Positions 1 to 13,499 are shown, counted from the first letter of the stretch. The stretch is DNA of 64,000 bases from Aradus depressus (GCA_963662175.1 OY759221.1:1302001-1366000), one strand, 5' to 3'. A program made the numbers and translations. The notes: generated from the letters alone by a model not told the origin.

Positions 1-3000
1 ATTATTGTATTTATCATGGTAAGTTATATCACAAAACATTTTTCCTACAACTAACATTCAACAGTACCCAAATTAAGATCAGCACACTACTCTGGATGTA
101 GAACACATTCCCGTACATACGACATTTTCATCATACCCATTAAGATACTTGAATCTACAACACACCTCTCCCTAGCTCTATAATACTCTTTAGGACTAGA
201 TGTACCTTTTCCGCGGTCTCATGGAGACATTCTTCGATCAACATGTGGTATATTTAACTTAAATTATTTTACATGCTGCTTTTTGTATACCTTAATTTCA
301 CTTGGACTGCTTTTCATCTCCAGCCATCGCTTGGGCTGCTTCTCGCCAACCTCTCTACATTCACCTCATACTGAAACATACTTTATGAGGGGTACATCTC
401 TACCAATCCTCGGTTTTACTGGTTAAACACTTGTTTTCTCCTGCCACCAACAGTCTACAGTAATTGCTCTCATAGCCTTAGAGACCTCGCCCAATCCATA
501 CCAATTTGCCGCTCTTCAATTCTACTTACCATACATTATACCGAGATAGGCTTCTACAAGTATAGACCACACCTCCGTCAACATTTGATTCAAACCACTT
601 CTATCCCAATAAACCTTTCACTGAGACATACATACATACTAGCATACAACATCAGCCAAGGGATTTTCTTCAGAATTCATCATAACCTAACCGGCACTCT
701 TAGCCTATTCTTTAACATGTACCAAAAAACCTCGTGATTCACACATTTCTTCAACCAACTTATACAACCTCATCGATATTCTTACTTCAAATCCTATGAT
801 CCTAGCACCCCAGGTCTTCATTTACACCCTGTTTTATATGTATTTAAATATTTTCACATACCTAATCCGGCAATGACAACATCCACAGTTCTCGTCGATA
901 TTTAGATTCGCATTTCCAATGTTACTTTAGCCTCACTATATTTTTCGACTAAAACCTAAAGTAGGAATACATTTCAGTTACATCGATAGCTTTAATTCAT
1001 ACTTCATCACCAACTTCCTACCACCAATAGACCTCACCTACTGTATTACGGACATCTCATCTAGGACTTCATACTCTTTCCTCTACAACCTATTACACAC
1101 ATACAACATTATATATACTAAAAACCTTTTCAGCCTATACGCATTTATTTAATTAATTAGCTTATTCCCTACCATCCTTTGACATCGCCCTAGTATGCAA
1201 CAATACCATTGTAAATGTTTCATTAGGTTTTACATTTCACATTTTCATATATATCACAGACCACAATCATTATTGAACCCTCCCTACTACTTCACTACCT
1301 ATGGATTCTGTCAATTAAACACGTACAGCACAGCCGAGTAATTCAGACCGACCTCACACCCTCATGTGCCCTTTGCATTTTCTAATACTCTTGTATACAA
1401 TACCCATAATTCCAACATCTTCCATTTATCATCTTCATACCTAACACCTATGATCTATTCTTTTCTTTAGAACCATTTATACCCTAAAACCCCTGCTTCA
1501 CACTTCACTCAACTCCCAGCACCACAACCTCTCCGAAATTTTTGTAATGTGTACTGCTGGGGAGCAGTACATCATAGTTCTCCAAAGACTTGTACTATCT
1601 TAACATAAATCATATATATCCATTTTCAACAGAATTACTAACATATATTTTACAAGATTAGATTCATAATCGTAAATCCCCGGTATTTTTCAGAGTTCTC
1701 AGAGTTATTTGACCCCAATTCGATGTCACAAGAAGCTTCAAAACAGTCTGTGTACTATTAGTTTTTCCTTGTGTATTTAATACAATAAATTCATGTATAT
1801 ACCTTACCGCCTCTGAAGCAGTCCTACACAAACTCCCCAATACTTGGTACATTCGGACCTGATTTCATGCTGGAAGTCTTATAAGAGTATATTAATACGT
1901 CTTCATACATCTGACAAACTACATTTTCATAACCATCAACATTCTCCCAACATATAAATTTCTTACCAGAACTTTCAAGAAGACCGGACCATATTCATTC
2001 GAAGCTCAACCTTATAGGATGTGTATTCACAGTATTATCATGAATAAACTGAAAACAAATCCACTCCTTGTATGATGTACAACTCAATGGGGATACCTAA
2101 ATACCATTCCTATCAATCCTTGGCTTAACATCTTTAAACTTCAAGTTTCACAGAATGTAACTTAGACACAGTATTTGTGTGCTCATGGGACTGTGGAGCG
2201 GGCATTTCTCAAGTTTTAAAGTGTTTAACACAAAATCCATCTTTTGTTTTAAATTACATACTTTATCATCAGCTGTACCCAATATACCTCTTTTCATAAA
2301 GTATCCAGTGTTTTATTAGACATGCAGCATATTTAGATTAGTATCCTTGTAGGTCACCCATTTTTCGACAATTGAAACTCTTATAATAACACCCTGACGT
2401 AGGTATTCATTCCAGTCACACAGCTGCAAAATTGTTTTATTCCTTTAAAAATTAACCAACAAAACCATCCTATGCGAAGAAGTCATTGAACAATTTACCC
2501 ACTTAGCCGGATAATTATTTTTTAAATGGTAAAATCTAGGCCTTGTAGGCCCCAAAACACATCAGACCTTTACATTTATAATAAAGTAGCACAGATCCCG
2601 ATAACCAAAGTAGGAACCATTATAACATCCAACTAATGCTAGAATAATATAGGCTAGGATAAAATATATATTTTACATACTTTACAACACATCATTCGAG
2701 AACGTAACCTACCACCATACACCATTTAATTTTTTTTACACAAACAACACATTATAGAGGTATACAACCTTATTACTACGAAACCACCGGTTCAAAACTT
2801 CAAACACATTGATACTCATCGCACTAAAACTATACATTTTTTTTAGTACAATCCATATCATACCTTGACATAACCTTTGGCAACAACAATACTTCAAAAC
2901 CCAGGTTTTGCGTTTTTCTTTAGGTCCTTTACATTACGCATTTTTCATATACATCACAGACCCCATCATTATTGAACCCTATACTCATAAAATCATTCAT

Positions 3001-4022
3001 TAAAGCTACTTCACTACCTAACTACTTTTTTCATCTAAGCACGTACAGCACAGTCGGTAGGTTATAGTTCACACCGACCTTACTCATACAACACACATAC
3101 TTACATACATTTACATACACTTCAATTTTAGTTCATACCCTATAAAATTATAACCGTCAGCCCCTGTATTATTCTCAAACTATGTCAAAAGCGCTACAAA
3201 CCCACTGACTTTTTTGTTCACATGTGACACCTATTATAGTCTTATAGGCCTGCATCAAACACCATCCACACCTTACAGCGAACTCTATCACAAGTAGCTC
3301 CGTCCATCTCTTTGGCATGTGTCATATTTCGATTCGTATCCTTTTTTAAGTCATTTTTCATATATGTGACTTTTTATCGCCCACATACCTGTGAAACAAT
3401 TCTTTAAACATAATTTAAGTACATCAACTAATATTTTACTTATTTCATACATTCATTTCCTTTATGTCACTTAGGATGCTCCTCACCAACATCAGAGCTT
3501 TACACCAGGAGTCCCCTCAGACCTGTATCATACTGAAAATATACTTTTTACCCCCTCAAATAATTTTTCTGGTTCTGATCAGTCTTACCTACCAACAGCA
3601 ATTGTTAGCTCTCTCAGGAACCTTATAATTTCTCACACCATCACACATCAATTACCCCACTTATTCCAATCCTACATGTCGAAACAGAGAATATTTCCGG
3701 AGAGTCTTAACCCCAATAGGAGCCCTTGTACCGAACCTCCCATCCCTCCTTTCTAGAGGTCAGACACTTAAAATTTCTTTGACATCTACCCACTTTTTAC
3801 CCAAACCAACCTACATCCTAGTCCATCATGCATCATAACTCTAGCATAGACCACCTAATCCTTAACGCGAACTCCGGCATTTACTTTATGTCACTTCGGG
3901 TGCTTTTCACCACCCTCGACACAGATCACGCCTGAAGTGAGCCGCTTATAGTCGAACACACCCCGATTATAGACGAGTCAAACGACCGGAGGACACCTGT
4001 TAACAACGTATACCAAGTTAAA

Positions 4023-5020
4023 CTAGATAAAAATACAATATTTATATAAAAATGTGGAATTAAACATAAATCGGACCAAAAAGTGTATAATTATCGAAAA
4101 ATGTGGTGTGTTTACATAACTCAGTCAAAAAAACGTGGTAATGAGACAAATTAGACATTATAAACTGGATAATGTTGTTACATCAACACAGCCGGCAGAA
4201 GACCTCTGCGAGATACAGTGTGCTCGGACGTATATAGTTTAAACTCTCCTCACATCTACATTTTCTAAGGAGTTTCATAGAACTTGAAGTAAATTTTGTA
4301 ACATCTACTGACTGACGATTACGTGAGATGTGTGCTGCAAAGCCGGGTTGGGGTCTCTAAACGGAGTAACTACTACAGCCGGGTTTGGGGGTCTGTATAT
4401 AATATAGCCGGTGTGAGGGTCTGTACATAATATAGTCGAGGCTTATACTTACTGACTTTTGGCAAGAGATGGGGGCTGTATAGCCGAGCCGTGTGAGAGG
4501 CTATATGGCTGTATGCATCTCTTCCTAGATAAAAATCCAATATTTATATAAAAATGTGGAATTATGCATAAATCGAACCAAAAAGTGTATAATTATTGAA
4601 AAATGTGGTATTTTTACATAACTCAGTCAAAAAAACGTGGTAATGAGACAAATTTGACATTATAAACTGGATAATGATGATACATCAGCACAGCCGCCAG
4701 AAGACTGCTCTCTGAGGGACAGTGTGCTCGGGCGTATACAGTTTAAACTCTCCTCGCATCTACATTTTCTACGGAGTTTCATAGAACTTGAAGTAAATTT
4801 GTAACATCTACTGACTGACTCTGACGAGAGATGAGGGCTGCAAAGCCGGGTTGGGGTCTCTAAACGGAGTAACTACTACAGCCGGGTTTGGGGGTCTGTA
4901 TATAATATAGCTGGTGTGAGGGTCTGTACATAATATAGTCGAGGCTTCTACTTACTGACTTTTGGCAAGAGATGGGGGCTGTATAGCCGAGCCGTGTGAG
5001 GGCCTGTATGCATTTCTTCT
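4023..5020 (+). repeat. Two tandem units of about 500 bp inside the left arm
   Basis: The motif CTAGATAAAAAT followed by an A/T-rich block recurs at 4023 and 4525, giving a period of 502 bp. The whole unit repeats with a few differences: the A/T block, a GTGTGCTCGG segment, and a GT-rich stretch with short internal repeats around CAGCCGGGTTTGGGGGTC. No coding capacity is evident. Confidence 0.85.
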
Positions 5021-5268
5021 ATGCGGAGTCAGAGGGATCGGGAAGGAGACACTGCTAGAATCATACCGATATCAAATTTCATAAAAACATGAGGAAAATT
5101 AGTTGAGATAGGGAGAAAAAAGAAACACCTCTGGCTGAGTGGTTAGCAGTGCCGGTGACCATGAAGGGAGAGCTGAATCATTCTAAGTGGAGAAGTACAT
5201 TGGTAATGATTCAAAAAACAAAAATTTATATGAAAAATCTAGTTGGAGTGGAAACCTCAGGATGGTTA

Positions 5269-5388
5269 GCAGTGGTTAGGGCTGGGTTTAAGTGGTTTGA
5301 GGTGGTTGGGGCTGGGTTCAAGAGGTTTGAGGTGGTTAGGGCTGGGTTTCAATGGTTAAAGGTGATTAAGGTTGTGTTTTCAACTGGG
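5269..5388 (+). repeat. 30-bp minisatellite next to the palindrome centre (left)
   Basis: Three clear 30-bp units (5269, 5299, 5329) built on GTGGTTAGGGCTGGGTTT, plus a decayed fourth. The period is a multiple of three, so it keeps a frame open and explains the repeated VVRAGF-like peptide in an 82-codon frame at 5149-5397. I treat that frame as a by-product. Confidence 0.8.
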
Positions 5389-5393
5389 GAGGG

Positions 5394-5433
5394 GTGACCA
5401 CCAATCTTGCGCCTCAGGTCGTATGGTAGTTAT
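5394..5433. other. Asymmetric centre of the palindrome
   Basis: About 40 bases separate the perfectly matching arms. Some symmetry persists inside (for example 5400-5403 can pair with 5424-5427), so the centre looks like a decayed or never fully symmetric loop. It does not resemble the sequencing hairpin adapter I know, which argues mildly against a simple untrimmed-adapter read. Confidence 0.8.
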
Positions 5434-5438
5434 CCCTC

Positions 5439-5558
5439 CCCAGTTGAAAACACAACCTTAATCACCTTTAACCATTGAAACCCAGCCCTAACCACCTCAA
5501 ACCTCTTGAACCCAGCCCCAACCACCTCAAACCACTTAAACCCAGCCCTAACCACTGC
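5439..5558 (-). repeat. 30-bp minisatellite next to the palindrome centre (right)
   Basis: Mirror of 5269-5388 within the right arm, so the two minisatellites face each other about 50 bp apart. Confidence 0.8.
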
Positions 5559-5806
5559 TAACCATCCTGAGGTTTCCACTCCAACTAGATTTTTCATATA
5601 AATTTTTGTTTTTTGAATCATTACCAATGTACTTCTCCACTTAGAATGATTCAGCTCTCCCTTCATGGTCACCGGCACTGCTAACCACTCAGCCAGAGGT
5701 GTTTCTTTTTTCTCCCTATCTCAACTAATTTTCCTCATGTTTTTATGAAATTTGATATCGGTATGATTCTAGCAGTGTCTCCTTCCCGATCCCTCTGACT
5801 CCGCAT

Positions 5807-6804
5807 AGAAGAAATGCATACAGGCCCTCACACGGCTCGGCTATACAGCCCCCATCTCTTGCCAAAAGTCAGTAAGTAGAAGCCTCGACTATATTATGTA
5901 CAGACCCTCACACCAGCTATATTATATACAGACCCCCAAACCCGGCTGTAGTAGTTACTCCGTTTAGAGACCCCAACCCGGCTTTGCAGCCCTCATCTCT
6001 CGTCAGAGTCAGTCAGTAGATGTTACAAATTTACTTCAAGTTCTATGAAACTCCGTAGAAAATGTAGATGCGAGGAGAGTTTAAACTGTATACGCCCGAG
6101 CACACTGTCCCTCAGAGAGCAGTCTTCTGGCGGCTGTGCTGATGTATCATCATTATCCAGTTTATAATGTCAAATTTGTCTCATTACCACGTTTTTTTGA
6201 CTGAGTTATGTAAAAATACCACATTTTTCAATAATTATACACTTTTTGGTTCGATTTATGCATAATTCCACATTTTTATATAAATATTGGATTTTTATCT
6301 AGGAAGAGATGCATACAGCCATATAGCCTCTCACACGGCTCGGCTATACAGCCCCCATCTCTTGCCAAAAGTCAGTAAGTATAAGCCTCGACTATATTAT
6401 GTACAGACCCTCACACCGGCTATATTATATACAGACCCCCAAACCCGGCTGTAGTAGTTACTCCGTTTAGAGACCCCAACCCGGCTTTGCAGCACACATC
6501 TCACGTAATCGTCAGTCAGTAGATGTTACAAAATTTACTTCAAGTTCTATGAAACTCCTTAGAAAATGTAGATGTGAGGAGAGTTTAAACTATATACGTC
6601 CGAGCACACTGTATCTCGCAGAGGTCTTCTGCCGGCTGTGTTGATGTAACAACATTATCCAGTTTATAATGTCTAATTTGTCTCATTACCACGTTTTTTT
6701 GACTGAGTTATGTAAACACACCACATTTTTCGATAATTATACACTTTTTGGTCCGATTTATGTTTAATTCCACATTTTTATATAAATATTGTATTTTTAT
6801 CTAG
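5807..6804 (-). repeat. Two tandem units of about 500 bp inside the right arm
   Basis: This is the mirror copy of 4023-5020. With the left arm it makes four units arranged as two direct pairs facing each other across the palindrome centre. Confidence 0.85.
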
Positions 6805-9800
6805 TTTAACTTGGTATACGTTGTTAACAGGTGTCCTCCGGTCGTTTGACTCGTCTATAATCGGGGTGTGTTCGACTATAAGCGGCTCACTTCAGGCGTG
6901 ATCTGTGTCGAGGGTGGTGAAAAGCACCCGAAGTGACATAAAGTAAATGCCGGAGTTCGCGTTAAGGATTAGGTGGTCTATGCTAGAGTTATGATGCATG
7001 ATGGACTAGGATGTAGGTTGGTTTGGGTAAAAAGTGGGTAGATGTCAAAGAAATTTTAAGTGTCTGACCTCTAGAAAGGAGGGATGGGAGGTTCGGTACA
7101 AGGGCTCCTATTGGGGTTAAGACTCTCCGGAAATATTCTCTGTTTCGACATGTAGGATTGGAATAAGTGGGGTAATTGATGTGTGATGGTGTGAGAAATT
7201 ATAAGGTTCCTGAGAGAGCTAACAATTGCTGTTGGTAGGTAAGACTGATCAGAACCAGAAAAATTATTTGAGGGGGTAAAAAGTATATTTTCAGTATGAT
7301 ACAGGTCTGAGGGGACTCCTGGTGTAAAGCTCTGATGTTGGTGAGGAGCATCCTAAGTGACATAAAGGAAATGAATGTATGAAATAAGTAAAATATTAGT
7401 TGATGTACTTAAATTATGTTTAAAGAATTGTTTCACAGGTATGTGGGCGATAAAAAGTCACATATATGAAAAATGACTTAAAAAAGGATACGAATCGAAA
7501 TATGACACATGCCAAAGAGATGGACGGAGCTACTTGTGATAGAGTTCGCTGTAAGGTGTGGATGGTGTTTGATGCAGGCCTATAAGACTATAATAGGTGT
7601 CACATGTGAACAAAAAAGTCAGTGGGTTTGTAGCGCTTTTGACATAGTTTGAGAATAATACAGGGGCTGACGGTTATAATTTTATAGGGTATGAACTAAA
7701 ATTGAAGTGTATGTAAATGTATGTAAGTATGTGTGTTGTATGAGTAAGGTCGGTGTGAACTATAACCTACCGACTGTGCTGTACGTGCTTAGATGAAAAA
7801 AGTAGTTAGGTAGTGAAGTAGCTTTAATGAATGATTTTATGAGTATAGGGTTCAATAATGATGGGGTCTGTGATGTATATGAAAAATGCGTAATGTAAAG
7901 GACCTAAAGAAAAACGCAAAACCTGGGTTTTGAAGTATTGTTGTTGCCAAAGGTTATGTCAAGGTATGATATGGATTGTACTAAAAAAAATGTATAGTTT
8001 TAGTGCGATGAGTATCAATGTGTTTGAAGTTTTGAACCGGTGGTTTCGTAGTAATAAGGTTGTATACCTCTATAATGTGTTGTTTGTGTAAAAAAAATTA
8101 AATGGTGTATGGTGGTAGGTTACGTTCTCGAATGATGTGTTGTAAAGTATGTAAAATATATATTTTATCCTAGCCTATATTATTCTAGCATTAGTTGGAT
8201 GTTATAATGGTTCCTACTTTGGTTATCGGGATCTGTGCTACTTTATTATAAATGTAAAGGTCTGATGTGTTTTGGGGCCTACAAGGCCTAGATTTTACCA
8301 TTTAAAAAATAATTATCCGGCTAAGTGGGTAAATTGTTCAATGACTTCTTCGCATAGGATGGTTTTGTTGGTTAATTTTTAAAGGAATAAAACAATTTTG
8401 CAGCTGTGTGACTGGAATGAATACCTACGTCAGGGTGTTATTATAAGAGTTTCAATTGTCGAAAAATGGGTGACCTACAAGGATACTAATCTAAATATGC
8501 TGCATGTCTAATAAAACACTGGATACTTTATGAAAAGAGGTATATTGGGTACAGCTGATGATAAAGTATGTAATTTAAAACAAAAGATGGATTTTGTGTT
8601 AAACACTTTAAAACTTGAGAAATGCCCGCTCCACAGTCCCATGAGCACACAAATACTGTGTCTAAGTTACATTCTGTGAAACTTGAAGTTTAAAGATGTT
8701 AAGCCAAGGATTGATAGGAATGGTATTTAGGTATCCCCATTGAGTTGTACATCATACAAGGAGTGGATTTGTTTTCAGTTTATTCATGATAATACTGTGA
8801 ATACACATCCTATAAGGTTGAGCTTCGAATGAATATGGTCCGGTCTTCTTGAAAGTTCTGGTAAGAAATTTATATGTTGGGAGAATGTTGATGGTTATGA
8901 AAATGTAGTTTGTCAGATGTATGAAGACGTATTAATATACTCTTATAAGACTTCCAGCATGAAATCAGGTCCGAATGTACCAAGTATTGGGGAGTTTGTG
9001 TAGGACTGCTTCAGAGGCGGTAAGGTATATACATGAATTTATTGTATTAAATACACAAGGAAAAACTAATAGTACACAGACTGTTTTGAAGCTTCTTGTG
9101 ACATCGAATTGGGGTCAAATAACTCTGAGAACTCTGAAAAATACCGGGGATTTACGATTATGAATCTAATCTTGTAAAATATATGTTAGTAATTCTGTTG
9201 AAAATGGATATATATGATTTATGTTAAGATAGTACAAGTCTTTGGAGAACTATGATGTACTGCTCCCCAGCAGTACACATTACAAAAATTTCGGAGAGGT
9301 TGTGGTGCTGGGAGTTGAGTGAAGTGTGAAGCAGGGGTTTTAGGGTATAAATGGTTCTAAAGAAAAGAATAGATCATAGGTGTTAGGTATGAAGATGATA
9401 AATGGAAGATGTTGGAATTATGGGTATTGTATACAAGAGTATTAGAAAATGCAAAGGGCACATGAGGGTGTGAGGTCGGTCTGAATTACTCGGCTGTGCT
9501 GTACGTGTTTAATTGACAGAATCCATAGGTAGTGAAGTAGTAGGGAGGGTTCAATAATGATTGTGGTCTGTGATATATATGAAAATGTGAAATGTAAAAC
9601 CTAATGAAACATTTACAATGGTATTGTTGCATACTAGGGCGATGTCAAAGGATGGTAGGGAATAAGCTAATTAATTAAATAAATGCGTATAGGCTGAAAA
9701 GGTTTTTAGTATATATAATGTTGTATGTGTGTAATAGGTTGTAGAGGAAAGAGTATGAAGTCCTAGATGAGATGTCCGTAATACAGTAGGTGAGGTCTAT

Positions 9801-10826
9801 TGGTGGTAGGAAGTTGGTGATGAAGTATGAATTAAAGCTATCGATGTAACTGAAATGTATTCCTACTTTAGGTTTTAGTCGAAAAATATAGTGAGGCTAA
9901 AGTAACATTGGAAATGCGAATCTAAATATCGACGAGAACTGTGGATGTTGTCATTGCCGGATTAGGTATGTGAAAATATTTAAATACATATAAAACAGGG
10001 TGTAAATGAAGACCTGGGGTGCTAGGATCATAGGATTTGAAGTAAGAATATCGATGAGGTTGTATAAGTTGGTTGAAGAAATGTGTGAATCACGAGGTTT
10101 TTTGGTACATGTTAAAGAATAGGCTAAGAGTGCCGGTTAGGTTATGATGAATTCTGAAGAAAATCCCTTGGCTGATGTTGTATGCTAGTATGTATGTATG
10201 TCTCAGTGAAAGGTTTATTGGGATAGAAGTGGTTTGAATCAAATGTTGACGGAGGTGTGGTCTATACTTGTAGAAGCCTATCTCGGTATAATGTATGGTA
10301 AGTAGAATTGAAGAGCGGCAAATTGGTATGGATTGGGCGAGGTCTCTAAGGCTATGAGAGCAATTACTGTAGACTGTTGGTGGCAGGAGAAAACAAGTGT
10401 TTAACCAGTAAAACCGAGGATTGGTAGAGATGTACCCCTCATAAAGTATGTTTCAGTATGAGGTGAATGTAGAGAGGTTGGCGAGAAGCAGCCCAAGCGA
10501 TGGCTGGAGATGAAAAGCAGTCCAAGTGAAATTAAGGTATACAAAAAGCAGCATGTAAAATAATTTAAGTTAAATATACCACATGTTGATCGAAGAATGT
10601 CTCCATGAGACCGCGGAAAAGGTACATCTAGTCCTAAAGAGTATTATAGAGCTAGGGAGAGGTGTGTTGTAGATTCAAGTATCTTAATGGGTATGATGAA
10701 AATGTCGTATGTACGGGAATGTGTTCTACATCCAGAGTAGTGTGCTGATCTTAATTTGGGTACTGTTGAATGTTAGTTGTAGGAAAAATGTTTTGTGATA
10801 TAACTTACCATGATAAATACAATAAT

Positions 10827-13200
10827 ATGTATAAGGCGATAGACATTGTGTTAGGGTCGGGATGGTTCACTGTAGAGCTTAAGGTATACTATACAGGAGA
10901 GGGAACGAGAATTTAGCTGGGAGGGAATACCTATTTACTTTGTTTTTGGGTTGATAGTTTATATTGAGTAGGGTCAAAGGAGGTTACCGCCCTGGCATTA
11001 ATTCAAAAATAACATTTTAATGTGTACTAGGAAATTGGTATGTAGAGTAATGATGCTAAAGATTGGTGACTAGAATTAAGGGATAAAAAAGTCTAAGTTG
11101 AATGGGTCTGTAGGATGATACCGGTGTATGTATGGGTAAACCCGGTTATGATGAAAAAATGTTAAACGAATCATGTCTAGAGAGATTGTGGGAGTTGGGC
11201 GAAGAAAACGTGTGAAGAAGGATGGTGCTAAGGAAAAGGTTAAGAGTACCGATTAGACTATGACGAAATCTAAAGAAAATCCTTAGGGTAGTGGTGTGGG
11301 TGGGTCTGTAGTAGTGGAAGCAGAATAGTGTGTGAGTAGAAGGGTTAGAGGTGAGAGTCGAAAATTGGTTAGGACAAAACGAGAAAAAATTAAAAAAATT
11401 CATGTGTTAAGTATAAAATATGAGAAAGACCCGAGAACTAGGTGTAGGCGGATCTGTAGTAGTGGAAGAAGTACAATTGGTCTGAGGAAGTCGAACTATA
11501 ATTAAAGATTATGATTTTAGAATGATTGATGTGTGGAAGTAGGATTGTAATGAGAAATTATGATTTTAAAGGAAGTGTTGGCGTGGGTATGTACATTGAA
11601 GGTGATTTGTGGTGGGTAAGTACGACTGATTCATAGGGGAAGGTTCGTGGGCGTAGAATGTATGAATAGACCGAAAAAAATGTCAGACGATCTAGGGGAG
11701 AGGTTGTAGGAGTTGGGCAAAGAAGGATGGTGCTAAGGCTAAAAGTAATTGCTATTATGAAATCTAAAGAAAATTGCTCGGGTGTAGACAAGCTGGAGTA
11801 AAACATTATCTAATTTATGTGGGGAAGTATAAGTGAGAAAATTGAGATGGACTGACTTTGACGCTGTTCTGAGGGTTGACGGAGAATTAGTATGAGGAAG
11901 TAAAAGTGAATGTATGCCGGTCTTGAAAAAATATTTTGGATGGAGTGTAAGGGTTCCTATTGAGGTTGTTCAGGTTTAGAAGGAGAAGTAAAATTGATCT
12001 GGGGAAGTAGGATTTACGAATTATGATTTTATAATAATTATTGTGGGGAAGTAGGATTGTAATAAAAATTTAGATTTTAGAGGAAGTGTATACAATTGAT
12101 GTGGGGAAGTAGAGAGCTGAAAATTAGGAGAGGACAATGTGATGAATTAGTATATCAAATATATTAGGTAGCCCCCTCTACATTTTGGTCTGGGACGTAC
12201 TAGCTTAATTTAAATAAACTGGAGAATTCATATTCCATGTAACAGGAAATGCTTCCTGTAGATAAGAATTCTTAAATACGGCTGACTTCGGGTTCAGTAA
12301 TCGGTAACGTTTATGTCATAATCTCATCGCTCGACCAGTTCATAAGTTAGATCTGCCCCCTCTCTCCAATACGTTTGTCTACTAAAGTACTGGAGAGTGG
12401 AGCATACCTGGTCAGAAATATATGTTACTATTTGTATGGGGTGGTTGGAGAGAGCTGGGGAAGTGATTCAAGAGAGAGATGACTTTATAGTGTTGAGCTG
12501 GGGAGGTACATTGGGTGAAGAGTTGATGTGGGATGGTACATTGAATGTGATTCAAAGTGAACAACTCTAGTATAGGTTGACCTCATAGTGGCTTCTGTAA
12601 TGTGATGAGGGGGTCTGGGAGATGTAAAAGTTTTGGGAGGGGCAATTGGCTACGCCAACTTGAGAGAAAAAAGGTTTAAAGAACACCATTGATGTGGTGT
12701 GTAAGACTAGATAGCAATGAAAAATTAGAAGATATGTTCCTAAGAAGTGACTGTTGTTGGGGAGAGCGGAAACTTCTTTGGGTTAAGAAGGATGAAAAAA
12801 TTTGGTCTAGTGGGGGCTCTCTGGTTAGGTCTCATTCAACCCAGTTGAGCGCCCTCAAGGAATTTTCTGGGAAAGGGGAGGGGAAAGGACTATACTTTGT
12901 CTATGCATAGGATGTAGCTGGGGAGGTACATTGTTATACTTACTCCATACCTCAGAGGAACCACTATGTTATTACTACTTACTTCATACCTCAGAGGAAC
13001 CACATTGCTATACGACCTCCATACCTCAGAGAAACCGCATTGCTATACGTCCTCCATACCTCAGTGGAACCACATTGCTATACGATCGCGGAAAATTAGG
13101 AGAGGGTAATGTGAATTAAAAAAATATATAGTAAGGATGACTTGAAAGAAATTTGGGGTGAGGGGTGATCAAAATATGTGAAAAGGCTAGAAACCGCTGA
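10827..13200. other. Gene-poor G/T-rich region continuing the right-arm character
   Basis: No convincing gene. The plus strand remains G-rich (11581-11640 holds 23 G and 5 C). It carries diverged copies of arm sequence: a block around GAATTCTGAAGAAAATCC at about 10150 has relatives near 11270 and 11760. The motif CTGGGGA(A/G)GTA occurs repeatedly (for example near 12500 and 12915, and again at 13.5-13.9 kb). Open frames here are short and low-complexity. Confidence 0.6.
12943..13086 (+). repeat. 35-bp tandem repeat, four copies
   Basis: Units starting CTCCATACCTCAGAGGAACC begin at 12943, 12982, 13017 and 13052. The first unit is 39 bp and the others 35 bp. Confidence 0.85.
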
Positions 13201-13261
13201 ACCTTGGTGCTGCTAATACTCCCCGGAGTATATACCTAGATTATCACCACCTTCAGCAACC

Positions 13262-13345
13262 ATGTCACAATGGTCGCGTGGTTAGCGTATCGGCCTCTCA
13301 AGTCAAAGTAGATGGGTTCGATACCGTAAGTACAAGTTATTATTT
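13262..13345 (+). other. tRNA-like sequence (SINE head or tRNA pseudogene)
   Basis: An A-box-like stretch (TGGTCGCGTGGTTAGCG) is followed about 35 bases later by a good B box (GGTTCGATACC), and about 20 bases further by a long T run that could end RNA polymerase III transcription. I could not fold a full cloverleaf with a proper acceptor stem, so a working tRNA gene is unlikely. Confidence 0.45.
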
Positions 13346-13499
13346 TTTTTTATTAAGAAGCCGCACCTAGCTTCTTATATAAATATTAATTTACATTCTA
13401 GACGCTTGGGAGCGCTAGTATGCTTATTATAATTTACTAATATTTAAATTTAAAAAAATCAAAGGATTGTGTGGGTCCGAAGGTGCGGGTGCTCACAGG

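Larger units (their letters stand above)
1..5393 (+). repeat. Left arm of giant inverted repeat (palindrome)
   Basis: The first 5393 bases are the reverse complement of 5434-10826. Paired coordinates sum to 10827 at every point I checked (window start with 10826, 1664 with 9163, 1852 with 8975, 5149 with 5678, 5397 with 5430), so there is no net insertion or deletion along the arm. Every stretch I compared by eye was identical. The arm starts at the window edge, so its outer end is unknown. The plus strand is C-rich and G-poor (bases 121-180 hold 19 C and 4 G). Only short open frames of 62 and 82 codons occur; they resemble no protein I know, and the 82-codon one runs through a minisatellite. 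Either a very recent or gene-converted palindrome, or an assembly/read artefact. Confidence 0.95.
5434..10826 (-). repeat. Right arm of giant inverted repeat
   Basis: Mirror of 1-5393. Here the plus strand is G-rich and C-poor (bases 10201-10260 hold 21 G and 4 C). Base 10827 would pair with position 0, so the right arm may continue. The sequence beyond keeps the same G/T-rich character and contains diverged copies of arm blocks, so the true palindrome could be longer than can be seen. Confidence 0.95.

Noticed and set aside
1664..1852. 62-codon frames at 1664-1852 and 8975-9163 as genes
   Set aside because: They are the same sequence seen twice because of the palindrome, are short, and show no motif or splice context.
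5149..5678. 82-codon frames beside the palindrome centre as a duplicated gene
   Set aside because: They run through a 30-bp minisatellite whose period is a multiple of three; the repeated peptide is a by-product.
13262..13345. A functional tRNA gene
   Set aside because: A- and B-box-like sequences are present, but I could not form a proper acceptor stem or assign an anticodon; more likely a SINE head or pseudogene.
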